DNA from: Vanessa cardui
Taxonomy: Eukaryota; Arthropoda; Insecta; Lepidoptera; Nymphalidae
Assembly: GCF_905220365.1 (NCBI RefSeq)
Contig: NC_061126.1
Coordinates: 12,710,001-12,774,000 of the forward strand
DNA length: 64,000 bases
Direction of reading: 5' to 3'
The notes under the pieces: generated by a model
What the model was told of the DNA's origin: nothing
The model's input: the letters and a program-made list of their open reading frames with translations, nothing else
Databases searched by the model: none
Made by a program: the position numbers and the translations under genes
Part shown: piece after piece, positions 21,541-35,135 of the stretch
Numbering within the stretch: position 1 is the first letter of the stretch
Layout: the number at the start of each line of letters is the position of its first letter

Positions 21541-22495
21541 ACTCGATACTTAGAATGAAAACATACTCTTCAAATTCTAGTGTATATATTCTATAGTAAT
21601 TCAATAATAAAGATTATTTTGTTTCATTTTCGAATGTCCTATAAAAAGTATTTTCAAGAATCTAAGCTAAATATTGAACTATATCTCTAGCACAATACGG
21701 GTTAAAATATAGTCTTATTATATTAATAATAATACAACAACAGACTTTAGACATATGACAACATATTCTATCATCATATTTTCTTTCATCGGCGAATACG
21801 CTTTAAAACACACATTTATTTTTTTTCCTTACAGAGTAAATTTTATCGACCACACCCATATCATACTTTTTTTATCGTGATGGCAATCATTTGCTCGAGA
21901 ACTCAATATAGTAGCTATCGATATGAACAATAAAATGATACTAATATATAAAATAAAAGCATAAAAATTATAACAATTTTAAAACGAAACTACAAGTACA
22001 TATTCCAGCGTAAGGTCTTTTCTCAGAATATTCCATCGTCTCGGCATTGCAACTGAGAACTTTGACAAATTAGTTCATGCTTTATAGCCGCTGTAAACTT
22101 TGCAGTGACAAAGAAGTAGTGTTCCGTATACACTGTAGATTGTATCGAAATACCGAAATGTTAGACAACGGAGGGTCGGTCTTTTGTTTTAGGTGTACTT
22201 TTATAAAGGATTTTTACTTTACTATTTTAGATTATATTGAATAGTTTGAGAATCAGTGATTAAGACATGACCAATAATATTCTTGTCCTCTCAAACTAGG
22301 CGTGTCGGTTTTTTAAATGTACAATAAGATGTATGACATAGAGTTAATGATTATGTTTAAACAAGATTGTAAATTTTATAAATAAGTGTGTAAAACCGAT
22401 AAACACTAGTAGATAAACAGTAGTAGGTACATATATGTATATATTATTAGATTAAAACTACAACTAAGTATTTTGTGAATGTTTCGAATTACCTA
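21541..22495. other. unannotated AT-rich sequence
   Basis: No supported feature. Confidence 0.45.
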
Positions 22496-22640
22496 TTGTT
22501 ATTATTGAGTCAAAAAGGGTGAAAAAAACGCGTTTGTTTTATGGGAGCCCCTCCTTAAATATTTCTTTTTAGTTTATTTTTTTTTTATTTGTTGTTATAT
22601 CTTATGTTGTTTTAGTTATAGCGTACCATTTTAGTTTTTT
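22496..22640 (+). repeat. truncated interspersed repeat (TATGGGAGCCCCTCC type)
   Basis: AAAAAGGGTGAAAAAAACGCG followed by TTTATGGGAGCCCCTCCTTA is the start of an arthropod-wide repeat I recognise. The rest is missing. Confidence 0.45.
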
Positions 22641-23367
22641 GGGTAATGCACCCTAAAAACTTTCTTAAGTTAATTCACTTGCGTCCTACTCAATTGTTTC
22701 AAAAGCGATTTTAATCGTTAGAACAGACTTTTGATCAAATTTCCACAAATTTTATCTTAATCCTATTTTTGATATAAACGAAAATATATCTTAAAAAAAC
22801 TCTGTCACAAAATAACTCGAATGCGAGGTTAGTTGTATTCCATTACAATTATGCTTTAAATAATAAGTTAAAATAAGTTAAATAAAATTAAAAAAAAAAT
22901 CTAACTCAGTCACAAAATGAATTATTATTATAATGATACGTACGAAATACAATTTTGTTCAATATAAGAAATGGACGAAAGGAAAAACTATTCTCACTTT
23001 ATCAAAGATTTTTTTCCAGCAACAGCTATTCAATCTGCCGATAAACTACTAAAAAGGAACAAGAAAAAACTTAGGGTGGATAGGCCAATATTGTGGTTCT
23101 GCACAATCGTAAGGCAGCACACATGAATATCGTAAAAAATGTGAATGGCATATTGAAATATTTCTCGCGACCCTTCCCTTCCAATTTTCTTTTTTGGCAC
23201 CATGTAACGCCAAATAAATCTGACTGGAGCGTTATTGTTTCGATTTGTGTATTTACGGCGCTGTAAGGGTAGATATTTCGCCTCTAATGATAGAAGATGT
23301 TTTATATTAATATATCTTAATACAATTTCGCTAAATCGTTAAAATTGTCTATATATAAATTCCGAAT
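22641..23367. other. unannotated sequence
   Basis: Nothing recognised. Confidence 0.45.
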
Positions 23368-23629
23368 AACAGTAACAGCCTGTAAATTTCCCACTACAAG
23401 GCTAAGAACTCTTCTTTCTTTGAGAAGATGATTAAGAGCACCACTACCACGATGCTCCAATGCGGGTTGGGTTCACATGTGTCAGAATTTCATTGTAATT
23501 AGACGCATGCAGGTCACGATGTTCGCCTTCACCACTGCATATGAAAATTCAGTGGTGCTTGCTTGAGTTCGAACCCGCAATCATCGGTTAATATGCACGC
23601 GCTCTAACAACTGGGCCATTTTGGGTCTC
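23368..23629 (-). repeat. tRNA-headed SINE, family S1
   Basis: A minus-strand copy with the head at about 23629 and the tail at 23368. It has internal losses relative to the copy at 54282. Confidence 0.85.
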
Positions 23630-24595
23630 AAATTCCGTATACATTTTTCCTATTTATATATCTTTTGTTGTTGTCGTTCACATTAATAATTTTTATGAGT
23701 TTATTTTAATAACATCCCCTGACATATTTATTGTCATTAAATATAAATTATCTGCAGTATATTTTGCATTTAAAAATAACGAATAAATAAATATAATTAA
23801 TAAAATAAATATAATAAAATGAAAACAATATTAAATGTCAGAATATTTATTCCATATATTAAATAAACGTAGGGTGTCATTAATTATAATTATTGTCATT
23901 AATTATTAACAGATATTCTATTCTAACAATGTCTCCAATTATTTCACATGTAGTTGTAGTTGTATCATTATTTTCAATTTAATAAATAATATCAAGTTCC
24001 CAATAAGAGTAAACACAGATTATAGCGTCAGCGGTAACGAAAAAATTATATGGGGAAACATGTAGCGCCTCCGGCTCTATTTTATGAAATAGAAATTCTC
24101 ATTTTTTTCTTTTACGCAAACGTGATAGTTTAGGTTAAAACTCCCACGAGGGGTATTAAATTATTATAATTATTTTAGCCCTTGGCATTATGAAATTTGT
24201 TTCGAAACGAGATGAAATAGTAAAATTCTATATTAATATCGTTCGTATCATTATTATATTTATTTGTTTTATTTAGTTCACAAAACGGTATCATGTATTT
24301 GTATAATATTTAATTAAATACATTCAGGTGGTAGGTATATACTACATGATCATAATAAAAAATAATGCAATTATCAATTAATATTGTATCCTACTATTTT
24401 TATTATATTTATAAATTATTAATTAAAGAAAAACGGGGCGTCTGAGGGGGTCAAGTAGCAAGACTTTCAAGTTTCAAATATTAATTTGGTGCACATACCG
24501 TATGTACATTGCTATTTAATTTTATATAATACGATTTATTAATGTTACATTAAGTAAGAAAAAAACAGATGTTTTGTTTAAAGGCGATTGCAGTT
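23630..24595. other. unannotated, very AT-rich
   Basis: No gene. Runs of AATAAATA-type low complexity around 23760-23830. Confidence 0.5.
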
Positions 24596-24785
24596 TCATT
24601 GGTGAGTGAGCCAGTGAAACAGCAGGCACAAGGGACATAACGTCTTAGCTTCCAAGATTGTTTGCGCATTGATGTGACATAAGGAATGGTTAATATGTCT
24701 TAAAATGGCTATGTCTTCGGACGGTGGTTGCTAATTACTATCATATGATCCATGTGTCCATCTATCTATACCTATAACATATACA
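24596..24785 (+). repeat. family L repeat, 5' truncated
   Basis: From GGTGAGTGAGCCAGTG to CTATCTATACCTATAACATA, with the family order kept. Confidence 0.65.
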
Positions 24786-24906
24786 TATAAAAAGTAAATT
24801 ATAGATGAAATCAAAGTAGGTACCTCACATTATTAAAAGTGATCTATATTTGCATTTACCCAACTTTCGAACCGTAAGACAGCAAAACCATAACACATAT
24901 TCCTGC

Positions 24907-24937
24907 TGGAGTTTCATAGTGCCACTATGAAACTCCA
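24907..24937. repeat. perfect 15-bp inverted repeat, 1-base loop
   Basis: The arms 24907-24921 and 24923-24937 (TGGAGTTTCATAGTG and its exact reverse complement) are separated by a single C. Confidence 0.92.
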
Positions 24938-27594
24938 TCGATTTTTCATAGTACCGATGACTCATGATACTTGTACCTACTTAGACTTCAACAAAGTTCA
25001 ACCACCATTGAGGTAGTAATAATTCAAATATAGGCGATTAATATACTGGAACAGATGACATAAATATATTGTTATACTTATTAAAAAAAAAAAACAAAAC
25101 TTTTTAAAAATAGAACAAAAAAAAATTTGCTATATAATATTTTAATTACATCTACGGTATAATATGTCATTATACGATCAAGTAGGTATGTACTTAACAA
25201 TGTTTAGGCTGATTGTTTTCACAAATCATAAGATATTAGGAACACTTAACGTTTTATTATTAAAAGTGGGGAAAAGTAATGTTTATTGTTTTAAAGGTTC
25301 TAATGGAAATTTCTACAGGAAAATGAAATGTTTTTGTAATTATGGACGGTGTTTTTAATTTGTCAAAGTTGCAAAACGGTCTCAATTGTATTTGGAATAA
25401 ATACTTTGATAAATTAAACGAGCTTTGCAATTAAAGGTTGAAAATGAAAATATGATCGTTAGAATATATAAAACCTCTTTTACAAACTAAAAATACCTAA
25501 GTGTCCATGTTCGGATTTCAATTATATATCTTCGATTAAAAAAAGAGGTCGAATATAATTATAAAAACTAATATAACATTTAGTTAACAACTGATAGACA
25601 CAACATGCAAATTAACGAATATACAAATTTTATTCAACCAATTATCTAAAGTATAAAAGATCCTTTCGAGTTCAGCGTCAAATTTACACTAAAAAAGGAA
25701 TTAATAGAACACATTGAACGTTACGGAAAATTTTCGAAACCAAAAAGTAAAAAAAAAACGTTTCAAACGTTTTTTTTTTACTTTTTGGTTCATCAACAAC
25801 TTATAACAATTATCTAAAGATAAATGAAAAAAATACAATTTTACTCTAAAATCTATTTAATTCAACAAGGATACTGATTTGGAATACAAGACCATCGGAA
25901 TTTAAAAAGAGAGTTACTATTCAAATCAGGTACATAGACCTCGTAGGAGTAAATAGTAATTACATATTTAAATACTTTTATTATTTCCAAGGTGGCATCG
26001 TATGTTGGCCGAGTTAACACGTGCTTACTTCGTTACGAAAAAACAGACGAAAGTTATTTTTTTTTTCACTCTGTAAGAACAAAGGCTATATTTACGTACT
26101 AATGAAACGAGTTGCCATGTTGAATACTGTTTTTGTTATTAACTACTTCGTTAGCGGGTAAGTATGTGATAACGATCCCGCGACCCCCGATCCTTCGAGG
26201 TTAGCCATCTCAATGGTTTTAGTTGGTAAACATCCTATATAAACTGGTTGCACCATTACCCAAGTATCTTTTAAGGATTAATAAAAATAGCCAGATTTGA
26301 TTGTCTTATATTTCGGTTTTCCTGTTTTGAATTCAGAATAGGGTCAGTTAATGTCATATAAGATTGGAGTTAGATCTTCGCCAGTGATCCTGTGCCTGGA
26401 AGGAGGTAAAACGTTTCATCGAATTGTGAGTACACCAATGTAGTTGCTATCGACTTGCATCGTGTGTCTTGGGTACCAAGGTATTCATTAACGTTCGCCA
26501 CTGCAACTGAAATATGATAAAAAAGATTTTATAATGAATGTTTAGTCGAAGTCGACTTCATTTTAAAGAATTTTTCATTTATTTTACTGAAATATCACTT
26601 TGTAGAAGAATTATTTTGTTTCGTTTTGCTTTTGCTATGAATTAAATAAAATCTAATTACACTTAAATTAATTTAAAAAATGGAATCGTACACACGTTAA
26701 TATAAAAATCGATGCGTTCGCTATTCCAGCGTAAATAAAAAAATATACCACAGCTGGTTTAATGACACAGCGTTTAAATCGCAATATATTTTTTTGTTAT
26801 TCAGCCCCATAATGTGTGTGTGTGTTAAACCAATTATAAAGAACCATCAATCAAACAGACGCTAACGCGAACGACTTCAATATTAATGTCATTAAAATTT
26901 AAATTTTCGATCACGTCATGTGTTGTATACGTTTATATTCTAAAATGCAATTTGCGGGAGTACGGGAGCGGAGTCCATTAGAATTTATGATACATGGCCC
27001 AGACAGTAATTAAAAGAGCCCACAGAGGAATATAGCACACTGGATTGCTACGAAGTTATCGTATTAAGTCTGTATTCAGTGGCGAGCAGGAATGAATAGC
27101 GATGCCCGTTTAATTAAATCTTATAATAAAACTTCATATATATTTCGCGTTGAGGACTTTAGCACGTACGCTTAATGAATTACTTCGATAGCCTGTCTCA
27201 CTCTATCATGGTGTCATCTAATGATATTTAGATAGTATAAAAGGAGAAATTTTTACACTTATCAATAATATAAATCGAGAGATTTTCGACCTAACTACAA
27301 TTTATATATGATGGTGTAAAACAAATCTTCTCCGTATAACGAACACATAATATAATAAGATAGAGTTTAGTAGATGTGATAAAATAGTTCATGCAGATTT
27401 GGCTTGTTCTAAACTCTTATGATATTTCTTGATGATATTTGAGAGTCATATTAAGGAATATGACTTTGGTAGGTATCGTCATCGTCATTTGCTCAACCTT
27501 ATCTCGTACCTGTTTGAGGTCACTGTGTTTTTTTATAACGAAGGAAGTGGTAAGTTATTTGCCCATTGCAAGTGAGCTGTGAAACGTTATAGTC
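24938..27594. other. unannotated, mostly unique sequence
   Basis: No gene found. The 64-codon frame at 25164 shows no domain. Apart from the inverted repeat at 25738-25790 I see no structure. Confidence 0.45.
25738..25790. repeat. perfect 26-bp inverted repeat, 1-base loop
   Basis: The arms 25738-25763 and 25765-25790 are exact reverse complements around a single C. Each arm contains a run of ten A (or T), and even that run length matches. Confidence 0.93.
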
Positions 27595-27682
27595 TGTGGT
27601 CACCACTGGCCATAGCCATTGGCACTGTGAGAAATATTGACCATTCCTTGCGTCAGTTACCGACCAAGGTTGGGAGGATAAG
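27595..27682 (-). repeat. family L repeat, fragment
   Basis: GTGGTCACCACTGGCCATAG and ATTGACCATTCCTTGCGTCA match the reverse complement of the family L 3' half. Confidence 0.6.
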
Positions 27683-29351
27683 TGATTTTTATATCAGCGA
27701 ATAAAGTCTGGGCAAAACTTTACCATGTACAAGATTACTTGTTTAGTTATTTTAGGGACACACCCACTCCACACCCCTTCTTCTAAAAGTTAAAGAACTA
27801 TGATTATATTGGTGCATTTTAATCAAAAAGCTAACAGTTCGAGAAAAAATTTAAATGATTCAATAAAAAACAAATTATTTTTTATTACATATAATATATC
27901 AATATATTTGAATAGCCATATTGTGTGTTTCTCATAATTGAGCATACTATACCTTACTTATATTAAGAAGGATTTTTTCTGTTTTCTAAATGATTATTTT
28001 CTCGTTCATGTGTTGGGGGCAAATATGGCTTTGTATGACTATGCTATTAGGCTTAGGTGACTACGTTTATAAATATGCAAAGAAAATAATTTCACACGAA
28101 AACAGACACATACAAATGAAAACATATATTAATATAAATGTATCAAAAATTTTAATTTTCTCACTATATAAGAAGGTCAAACATAGAGAAAATAATCCAA
28201 TTATTAATAAATTATAAAAGTCGTAATAAAGTTTTGGCAATTTGTAACAAACTCCTTTCTTAAACGCTACAAATTAACGTTAAACAATTTTGACAAGGAT
28301 TTGAAAACAACATTAAGTTCACAAGTCGCTACGTTCGAAGCCTCTAATTGAATTATAGTAGACTACGCTATAAGTATCGATTTTAAGTAACTCCCTTTAG
28401 TAAGATATACTCGTATCCTCCCCTCAAGACATTAGTTGCGTGAAGATTAAGGAGTACAATCGTACTAAACATTTATTTCTTTCGGTGGCTATATTTTTTA
28501 GCAATAAAGGGCCAACCGATGAGCTGTCGGCCCGGCCCATATTTCGTTAGTAACGGGCATTGTACACTATTGACCAAAATAGTCGAATTACACGTTATCG
28601 TCATGGGAATCGATGCGTGGACCGCTATAAATACGGCTTTAATTCGGGCTAAGCTTATGTCGAGGCTATTTAGGGGCTATCACTAAATTTAGATGTTTCA
28701 TTTGTGTGTATATTTTTGGAGTTTTTACGCGATAGAAGTCAAGTGTGTATGTGTGCGTTTATATATGTATTTCATATGCAAAATTCTGAACCCATAAGTA
28801 TCCATACCTCAAGTGTTAAATACATATTTTCAATATTTTTTGGTATAGTATAAACTTAATTATTTAATATTTATTTTATTTTATTATCACCTATATTTCG
28901 TATTAGTATGAGTTTGGGGCATGGTCGATTGGTGGTTAAAAATATAGCTTAACCAAGTTTGAACCCTAAGTGAGGACAATTCAACCTTGCTTCATATCAC
29001 TGTCAAAATATTAAAAGACATCAATGCCATTATTTATTCAGTAACAAATTTTGACGATTCATTGTAAAGGATATATATTTTAATTTACAACATGATTTCG
29101 CGAACATGAATTAATTTCAGAAATAAAGTAAGTAAAATCAGCGTCATAATTTGTAATTAAATAAATCTAGGAATTGGTATATTTTTATTATGTTTGTTGT
29201 AATTTGTTTGTTTGATTATATTTGCCGACTTCTCAGTCAGATTAAAATAGTTTTATATTATGATGTTAATTCTAAAGATAACCTGACAACATATATTCTA
29301 TTTATAATGTTGTATACTTTTTTCGAAATAGTTTCTTAATTTAGCGAAAAG
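27683..29351. other. unique sequence with a GC-richer block
   Basis: No gene. 28490-28690 (around GAGCTGTCGGCCCGGCCC and ATCGATGCGTGGACCG) stands out from its AT-rich flanks and is not repeated here. It is a candidate conserved non-coding element only. Confidence 0.3.
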
Positions 29352-29655
29352 TATCATTTCCCACTGCTGGGCTAAAGGCCTCCTCTCCCTTTAAGGAGAA
29401 GGTTTGGAACATATTCCACCACGCTGTTCCAATGCGGGTTGGCGGAATACACATGTGGCAGAATTTCTATGAAATTTGTCACATGCAGGTTTCCTCACGA
29501 TGTTTTCCTTCACCGCTGAGCACGAGATGAATTATAAAGACAAATTAAGCACATGAATCAATGGTGCTTGCCTGGGTTTGAACCCGCAATCATCGGTTAA
29601 GATGCACGCTTTCTAACCACTGGGCCATGTCTACTTACTGGGCCATCTCTACTTA
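29352..29655 (-). repeat. tRNA-headed SINE, family S1
   Basis: A well-preserved minus-strand copy. At its head end the segment ACTGGGCCATGTCTACTT is followed directly by a nearly identical ACTGGGCCATCTCTACTT, an 18-bp tandem duplication of the A-box region. Confidence 0.88.
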
Positions 29656-30299
29656 ATTTAGCAAAGCCGAGTGAAAATTGACCATTCTACCATTATTAAA
29701 CCAACGCTACGAAAACTATTATAGGCAAAAGCGAATTTCATTCAAAACTTATTAAAATATATCCCCGTTTAAAAATGTTACTTTTACATAATACAACATA
29801 ACTAAAAATTTATAAAGGAATAGATTTTTATTATTTATATAGCGGAATTTTTCTATTAGTAACAACAAAATATAAAATATGTCAAATCTTTGGTAGCCCT
29901 GCCATTTTCGAATGGCCGCTTTTATTACGAGCGTGGGACTAATAAACCGACGCCAGTTTTATACCGGAGTTGCATCGACGAAATAATTCAATGTATTTTG
30001 ATAAGCTCGTAAAACTGTATTAGCATATTCGTCCTACAACATATATGCACATCTGTTTTATTATTATAAATACCGAAGAAGTTAACTCTATCTGTCTCTT
30101 TCTAACTTTGTCGCGACCAGAACCATTGGACCACTGCCCCAATTGTAATAAAACTTCATATAACTACAACTTGCATGAAATTTAATTTATTGTAAGGCTT
30201 CATACAAGTCCATCTGTTTAAAAACTACCCTTTCTAATATTCTACCACTAAGCAGTATTATTCTACCACTAACTTAGTATAGCTGTGTTGTATTTTGAA
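29656..30299. other. unannotated sequence
   Basis: No gene found. 29890-29990 is somewhat GC-richer and unique-looking. Confidence 0.4.
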
Positions 30300-30540
30300 A
30301 AATGACTTATGTTCTCACTATGCGTTGCAAAACCACTCTGAAAAACCAGCTTTCGCCAGCGGTTTTCCCGAACCGATACGACTTGGGAACCTTCATGAAA
30401 TAAGCGTCCAGTTTCCTTTAAGGCCGGCAACGCAGGTGCGTTGCCGGCCTTAAAGGGCTTGCAGGTGCAAGCCCCCCGGTGTTCCAGATGTCCATGGGCA
30501 GTAGCAGTCACTTTTTAGGCCAGCCTCATGCTCGTTTACC
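30300..30540 (+). pseudogene. LINE ORF2 C-terminal fragment and tail
   Basis: Plus-strand translation in pieces gives LSPAVFPNRYDLGTFMK, the end of the reverse transcriptase polyprotein of Jockey/CR1-like LINEs, which in this family closes with a Lys/Arg- and Cys-containing tail. The fragment is only about 70 codons and interrupted. The coding end is further damaged by a double fold-back (30416-30474). The tail TGTCCATGGGCAGTAG-AGTCAC resembles the 3' part of family L. It is dead. Confidence 0.65.
30416..30474. repeat. two adjacent fold-back inverted repeats in a LINE tail
   Basis: First: 19-bp arms 30416-30434 and 30437-30455 around GG. Second, touching it: 9-bp arms 30455-30463 and 30466-30474, also around GG. 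Compared with the related LINE end at 47237-47275, about 31 bases have been added as inverted copies of both flanks. Confidence 0.9.
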
Positions 30541-32404
30541 AACTATGACTTGAAAAAAAACTTAGCCGTTAGTTTGTATCGCGAAGCTACTCAGGAGTGC
30601 AGCGGGTTTGCTGCTAATTTTCACGTGTAAGAAGTAGATGCTAAATAAACCTGGCTCCTGTTATGTGTTTAGCATTACTTGTGTCTTTATGCCAATGTTT
30701 CAAACCTAAAAAAAAATAAAGCATACAGTTTTTAATATGCCTTTATATTTTTCAGTAAGTTAAGTAATAATTAAGATATTAACGTGTAACTACAAAATAA
30801 TATTTGTGACGTCGATTTCATTTGATACCTTACTTTTTAAACTGAAATATACAACGAATTTTACAGTCCAGGTAGAGCATAATTTAAATCTATTTAACCA
30901 CCTCTGAATCGAGATCAAGTGGCCCGAATTAAAAGCTTCAGGACCACACGTTCACATAAATTTCGTCTAATTGCTAGCCCACCTAGAAAACGGTCATTAA
31001 TTGTAGAGAAAAACAGGAAATAGTTCGCTGTGCATCGCTTTGAAATCGATTATCCGCTATTAGCCCTGAAGATATCCAATTTATTTAATTAGCTCCAACT
31101 CTTTACATATGATGTTTGACAAACGTATTAAATTATATTTTTTAATACACGAAATAATTCACTGATTATTATTTGCGTGATTTATAATAATTTTATTTCG
31201 TATTTTATACCAGCTATGTATTTGGTTTTGGTTGATATGACAATACTGGAAAATTGCCCAAAAAAACCAAACTAAGTGAATTAAAGTTATAAAATGTATT
31301 TGTATTGAGGTTTATGTTAATGGCATTATTTAGTATTGAAAATTGGATTGGATTACCTTAAAAACATTTTAACTCGGATTTGTATGAAATGTTGATTATA
31401 GGATTATAACGCCTTAGTTATTTAATTGTACCCCAATCGCCACAGAAACCTGTTTGAAAAAAAACAATCTAAAACTTTGCATATATTCAACTAAATAAAG
31501 GCGAGAGAAATATGATTGAATATTATATACTTATTTTTGCAATAACATTAATTTAATAATAAATTTAAAAAATAAAAATGCATGTATATAAAGCAGTGAA
31601 GTATTTGAATAATACATACACTTAATAATAACTTTCTTTGGGGTTGTTATATTCTTCTTATTTTTTGATGTGTTGACAAATCTGTGCACTATTTGAAGCT
31701 AATCAAATTCTGTATGTTTTTCAGTCTGAATTTGAATTCATGTCATATGATGTGAGTTTTGATATCATCCCCAACCTAGTTTATCTGACACTGAACGAGA
31801 TAATAGCAAAACTATTGAATTTTTAGAGAGCTTTGAACAGACGAGCGTTAGATTCGACGGAACCCATACAGATGTTTTTGCACTCGTCAATATTAGCACA
31901 ATGTAATATCCGCGCTGAACTTTGTTCTATATTGTACAAAACATATATATTTGATACGGAAACAAATCCCAGGTGTAATGCCAACATGCCGTAACACTTT
32001 TCAATATTTAGGCAATAAAAACGAGGTACACGACCACACTAACAACAAAAAGTTCGAAGCTATATTGGGAAAGCCTAACCGGGTTTTGTATTGTTTAATG
32101 TGTAGCAGACAAAACTGAACACGTGTGAATAAATTCAGCTGAAACGGAAGCAAATAGTAGATATTTTATATAAAAGCTACGCTCCAGTTGGCGGCGGTTG
32201 TGTGTAGAGAAATAAATAGAGTTAATTATACAGCAATTACATTTTGCATTTTCATACTATCAATTAAAAAAAGCGCTAGAATGAGAACGCGTTAATCTAA
32301 ACAAAGATTTTTATTTAAAAATCAAAAAACATCTGAATATTATAATATCTCTAAATTCAATTATTGTTATTGTCAAATTAGTTCATTTTTAACAATATTA
32401 TATT
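30541..32404. other. unannotated sequence
   Basis: No gene. 30920-31080 is unique-looking and less AT-rich. Otherwise nothing recognised. Confidence 0.4.
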
Positions 32405-32590
32405 ATCTATATTAATATTATAGTAACTTTGCCCGTTTGTCGCTCTTTTACGACCAAACTGCTGAACTGAATTTGATAAAATTCGTTATGAAGCTAACTT
32501 GAACTCCAATAAAGGACATTTTTTTGCCTGAGACATGACAACCAACACCCTAAAATGAGTGAAATGGGCGACAACTAGTAATTATATTAT
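32405..32590 (+). repeat. family R4 repeat
   Basis: Inverted relative to 13907-14100. It shares TCTATATTAATATTATA-type ends, a GACCAAACTG segment, and GACAACCAACACCC near its other end. Confidence 0.6.
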
Positions 32591-33837
32591 TCATCATTAC
32601 AGATCAGATAAAAATATAAAGTTTAATACATATCATACTAAACTTTAATATAATTGGTGATTGGCATTAAAATATACGGAAGAAAGAAGAGAGACTACAA
32701 TTACAGAGAATTTTTCTTCTTCTTTCTCTTTCAGTCTCTCAGAGTTATTAGGATTGTATGTAAAGTGTACATGTCAATGTTAATTTAAAATCAAATAAAA
32801 TATAGTTTTATTTTACATTTAAGGATGTATTCTGCTGAATAGTTTGAATTTCCTATCTCGGCGTCAGCCAGCCGAAGATTCCCAAAGGGAAAGCCGAACC
32901 TCGTTGCCCCCTCCTCTATACGAATTCAATTTCGTCCTCTGTCGTATTTGCCAAGTCCATTTTGTCATTGGTAGTCTGTGATATACGCGTTTAGTAGATT
33001 TATTCAACGGCCTTAGATAAATATTTGGGATGTTCGACGATAGATTTGCAACTAGTATTTTATCCAATAATGTGGAACAGACATCGTTACATATTATAAT
33101 ATTATTTTACAGTTGCGAGAATTATTTATTGAACGTTTATTTAAACACTAATAATGTTACCAATGTTGTTTTTAAACGGCAATCATTTGATTTTAAATCA
33201 ATTTTAAGTATTTTTTTTAAGTATCATATTGCCTTTTTTCTTGATAAATAATATTTTTACGTATAATATATAGTATATAAAATATTTATTACGTCTAAAT
33301 ATAAAGTTAATTTAAATTTAAATTCTATATGATTACAGCTACTATTTATTATAAGTATATAAATTCGAGATTTATTATCGTGAAAAGTTAAAGACAGATT
33401 TATAACATTGTCAATAATAAAATAAGAAGAACTTATTGAAAATACTTCACCAGTGAGATTCGAAGCGAGTAACTTGAATTGATTTATTTTTATAAAACTA
33501 TAATAATATTAATAGGTATGCCTCATTCTCGATATGTAATATTAACTAATTATGAACACTCCAGTGAAAACTATTTTTGTCTTTTGCACTTTAGTAAAAC
33601 GATGTTATACTTATATGCAATTGCAGATAGTTACTTGACAACTTTAAATAAGTGAGAAAACTGGCACCGGATCTCAAGAGTTAAACCGGCTGGATACTTC
33701 ATGCATTCAAGAAGAAAACTGCACCCAACCACACTTAAAGACTTCATCGTTCTAGTCAGTGGTTATTTCTTAAGAAAATTAAGCTTGTGAGAATTATGTA
33801 ATTATACAGCTTTGGGCTTTATAAAAGAACATATACA
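32591..33837. other. unannotated sequence
   Basis: No gene. 33160-33380 is very AT-rich. Confidence 0.45.
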
Positions 33838-34055
33838 TTACTACCGACACGCCCCGTCTTCATACGAATGCAATGCTGATACTATTATACTATAGATTTT
33901 TTCTTGTTTATTATCTATATTGTCCATGTATTACTTACATATACAAAAAACCTTCATCTCGATCAATATATCTATTAAAAAACCCAATCAAAATTCGTTG
34001 CGTAAATTTTAACAACAGGAAGACAACTGACTTAGTTTTATATTATTTAATGATA
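33838..34055 (+). repeat. family R3 repeat
   Basis: The head is decayed to CGCCCCGTCTTCATACGAAT, then GCAATGCTGATACTATTATA and an ATTGTCCATGTATTA segment follow in the family order. Confidence 0.6.
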
Positions 34056-34923
34056 ATGTGTTATTTGTATAATATGTAATAAATTCATTTTATTACGCCG
34101 TGGTAATTTACATGTTTTAACTAAGAGGGGCCACTGCTATTAAAATTGTTAGTTTTATCTTATAAAGATAATTTCTTTATCAGCACAAGAGAACCGGAAG
34201 TGAACATTCTAGAAAATTACATGAAATTTCACCTACGATGACGACTGCAGTAGTTTCCTTCGTCTGCTTCCTTAATCGTGTTTATTTCTATTACACAACG
34301 AACGAACGACGCTAACTCTATTGGACCACGCGATCACTGCTTAAAGCATTCCAATTTTGAGAATAGCTGTATACTAAATATCTGCGTTCAATATAGTATG
34401 TCAAAAATAATGAATTTAAGATGTCATCTATAAACATGCCTGACCATTTGTTTAATACCAAGAAATACTCTAATTATTACTACACGAAATCAATGTATAG
34501 TCTAATTAAGATGGTTTAAATATTTCCCTGAATCTTGTTATGCAAAATACGTCGTTAAGATGTCTTCACATCTTAATAGTAGTTGGTCCCGAATTCAGTG
34601 GTTTTGGATCCATATAATCCATTCAAATGTTTGATATAGTATTCAACGTTGTACAAGAAATAGTTTCCGTTCAGTCAGATATCAATTAGAACAATAATTG
34701 AGTCAGAAATATTAAGTCGTTCGAAGTAGAGGTAATTGAGGTACGCCTGTGATTTATATACACGACTGGAGTTGCCTACGTCTTGTTTTATTGTTGACGT
34801 TTATATTTACTGGTTCGGTTCTAAGAAAGTGAGAATAGCTAGCTATATTGCCTTCTCTTTCTCAACAAAAGATTTATATAAAATTAATATACTTTATAAC
34901 ATAGAATGGGCAATTTGTTATAA
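34056..34923. other. unannotated sequence
   Basis: No gene. There is a small 9-bp inverted repeat at 34555-34576 (TTAAGATGT, loop CTTC), which may be chance. Confidence 0.4.
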
Positions 34924-35135
34924 TATAACTAGCAACCTGCTCCGGCTTCTCTCGGGTGCAAAGCTGAGCCTCAATATACCACAGATGTTTTTTTGTTTCT
35001 TTACTATATTCTCTATGTACTTTATACAAACCTAAACCTTACTCTCGAATCACTCTATATATTAAAAAAATCGCATAAAATTCCTTTTCTTAATTTTAAA
35101 GATCTAAGCATAGTTTAAGAAAGACAACGGTACAA
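34924..35135 (+). repeat. family R3 repeat
   Basis: CTAGCAACCTGCTCCGGCTT, GGTGCAAAGCTGAGCCTCAA and AAAATCGCATAAAATTCC follow the family order. Confidence 0.6.

Noticed and set aside
30269..30511. 80-codon minus-strand reading frame
   Set aside because: It is antisense to a recognisable LINE C-terminal fragment and includes the fold-back duplication.
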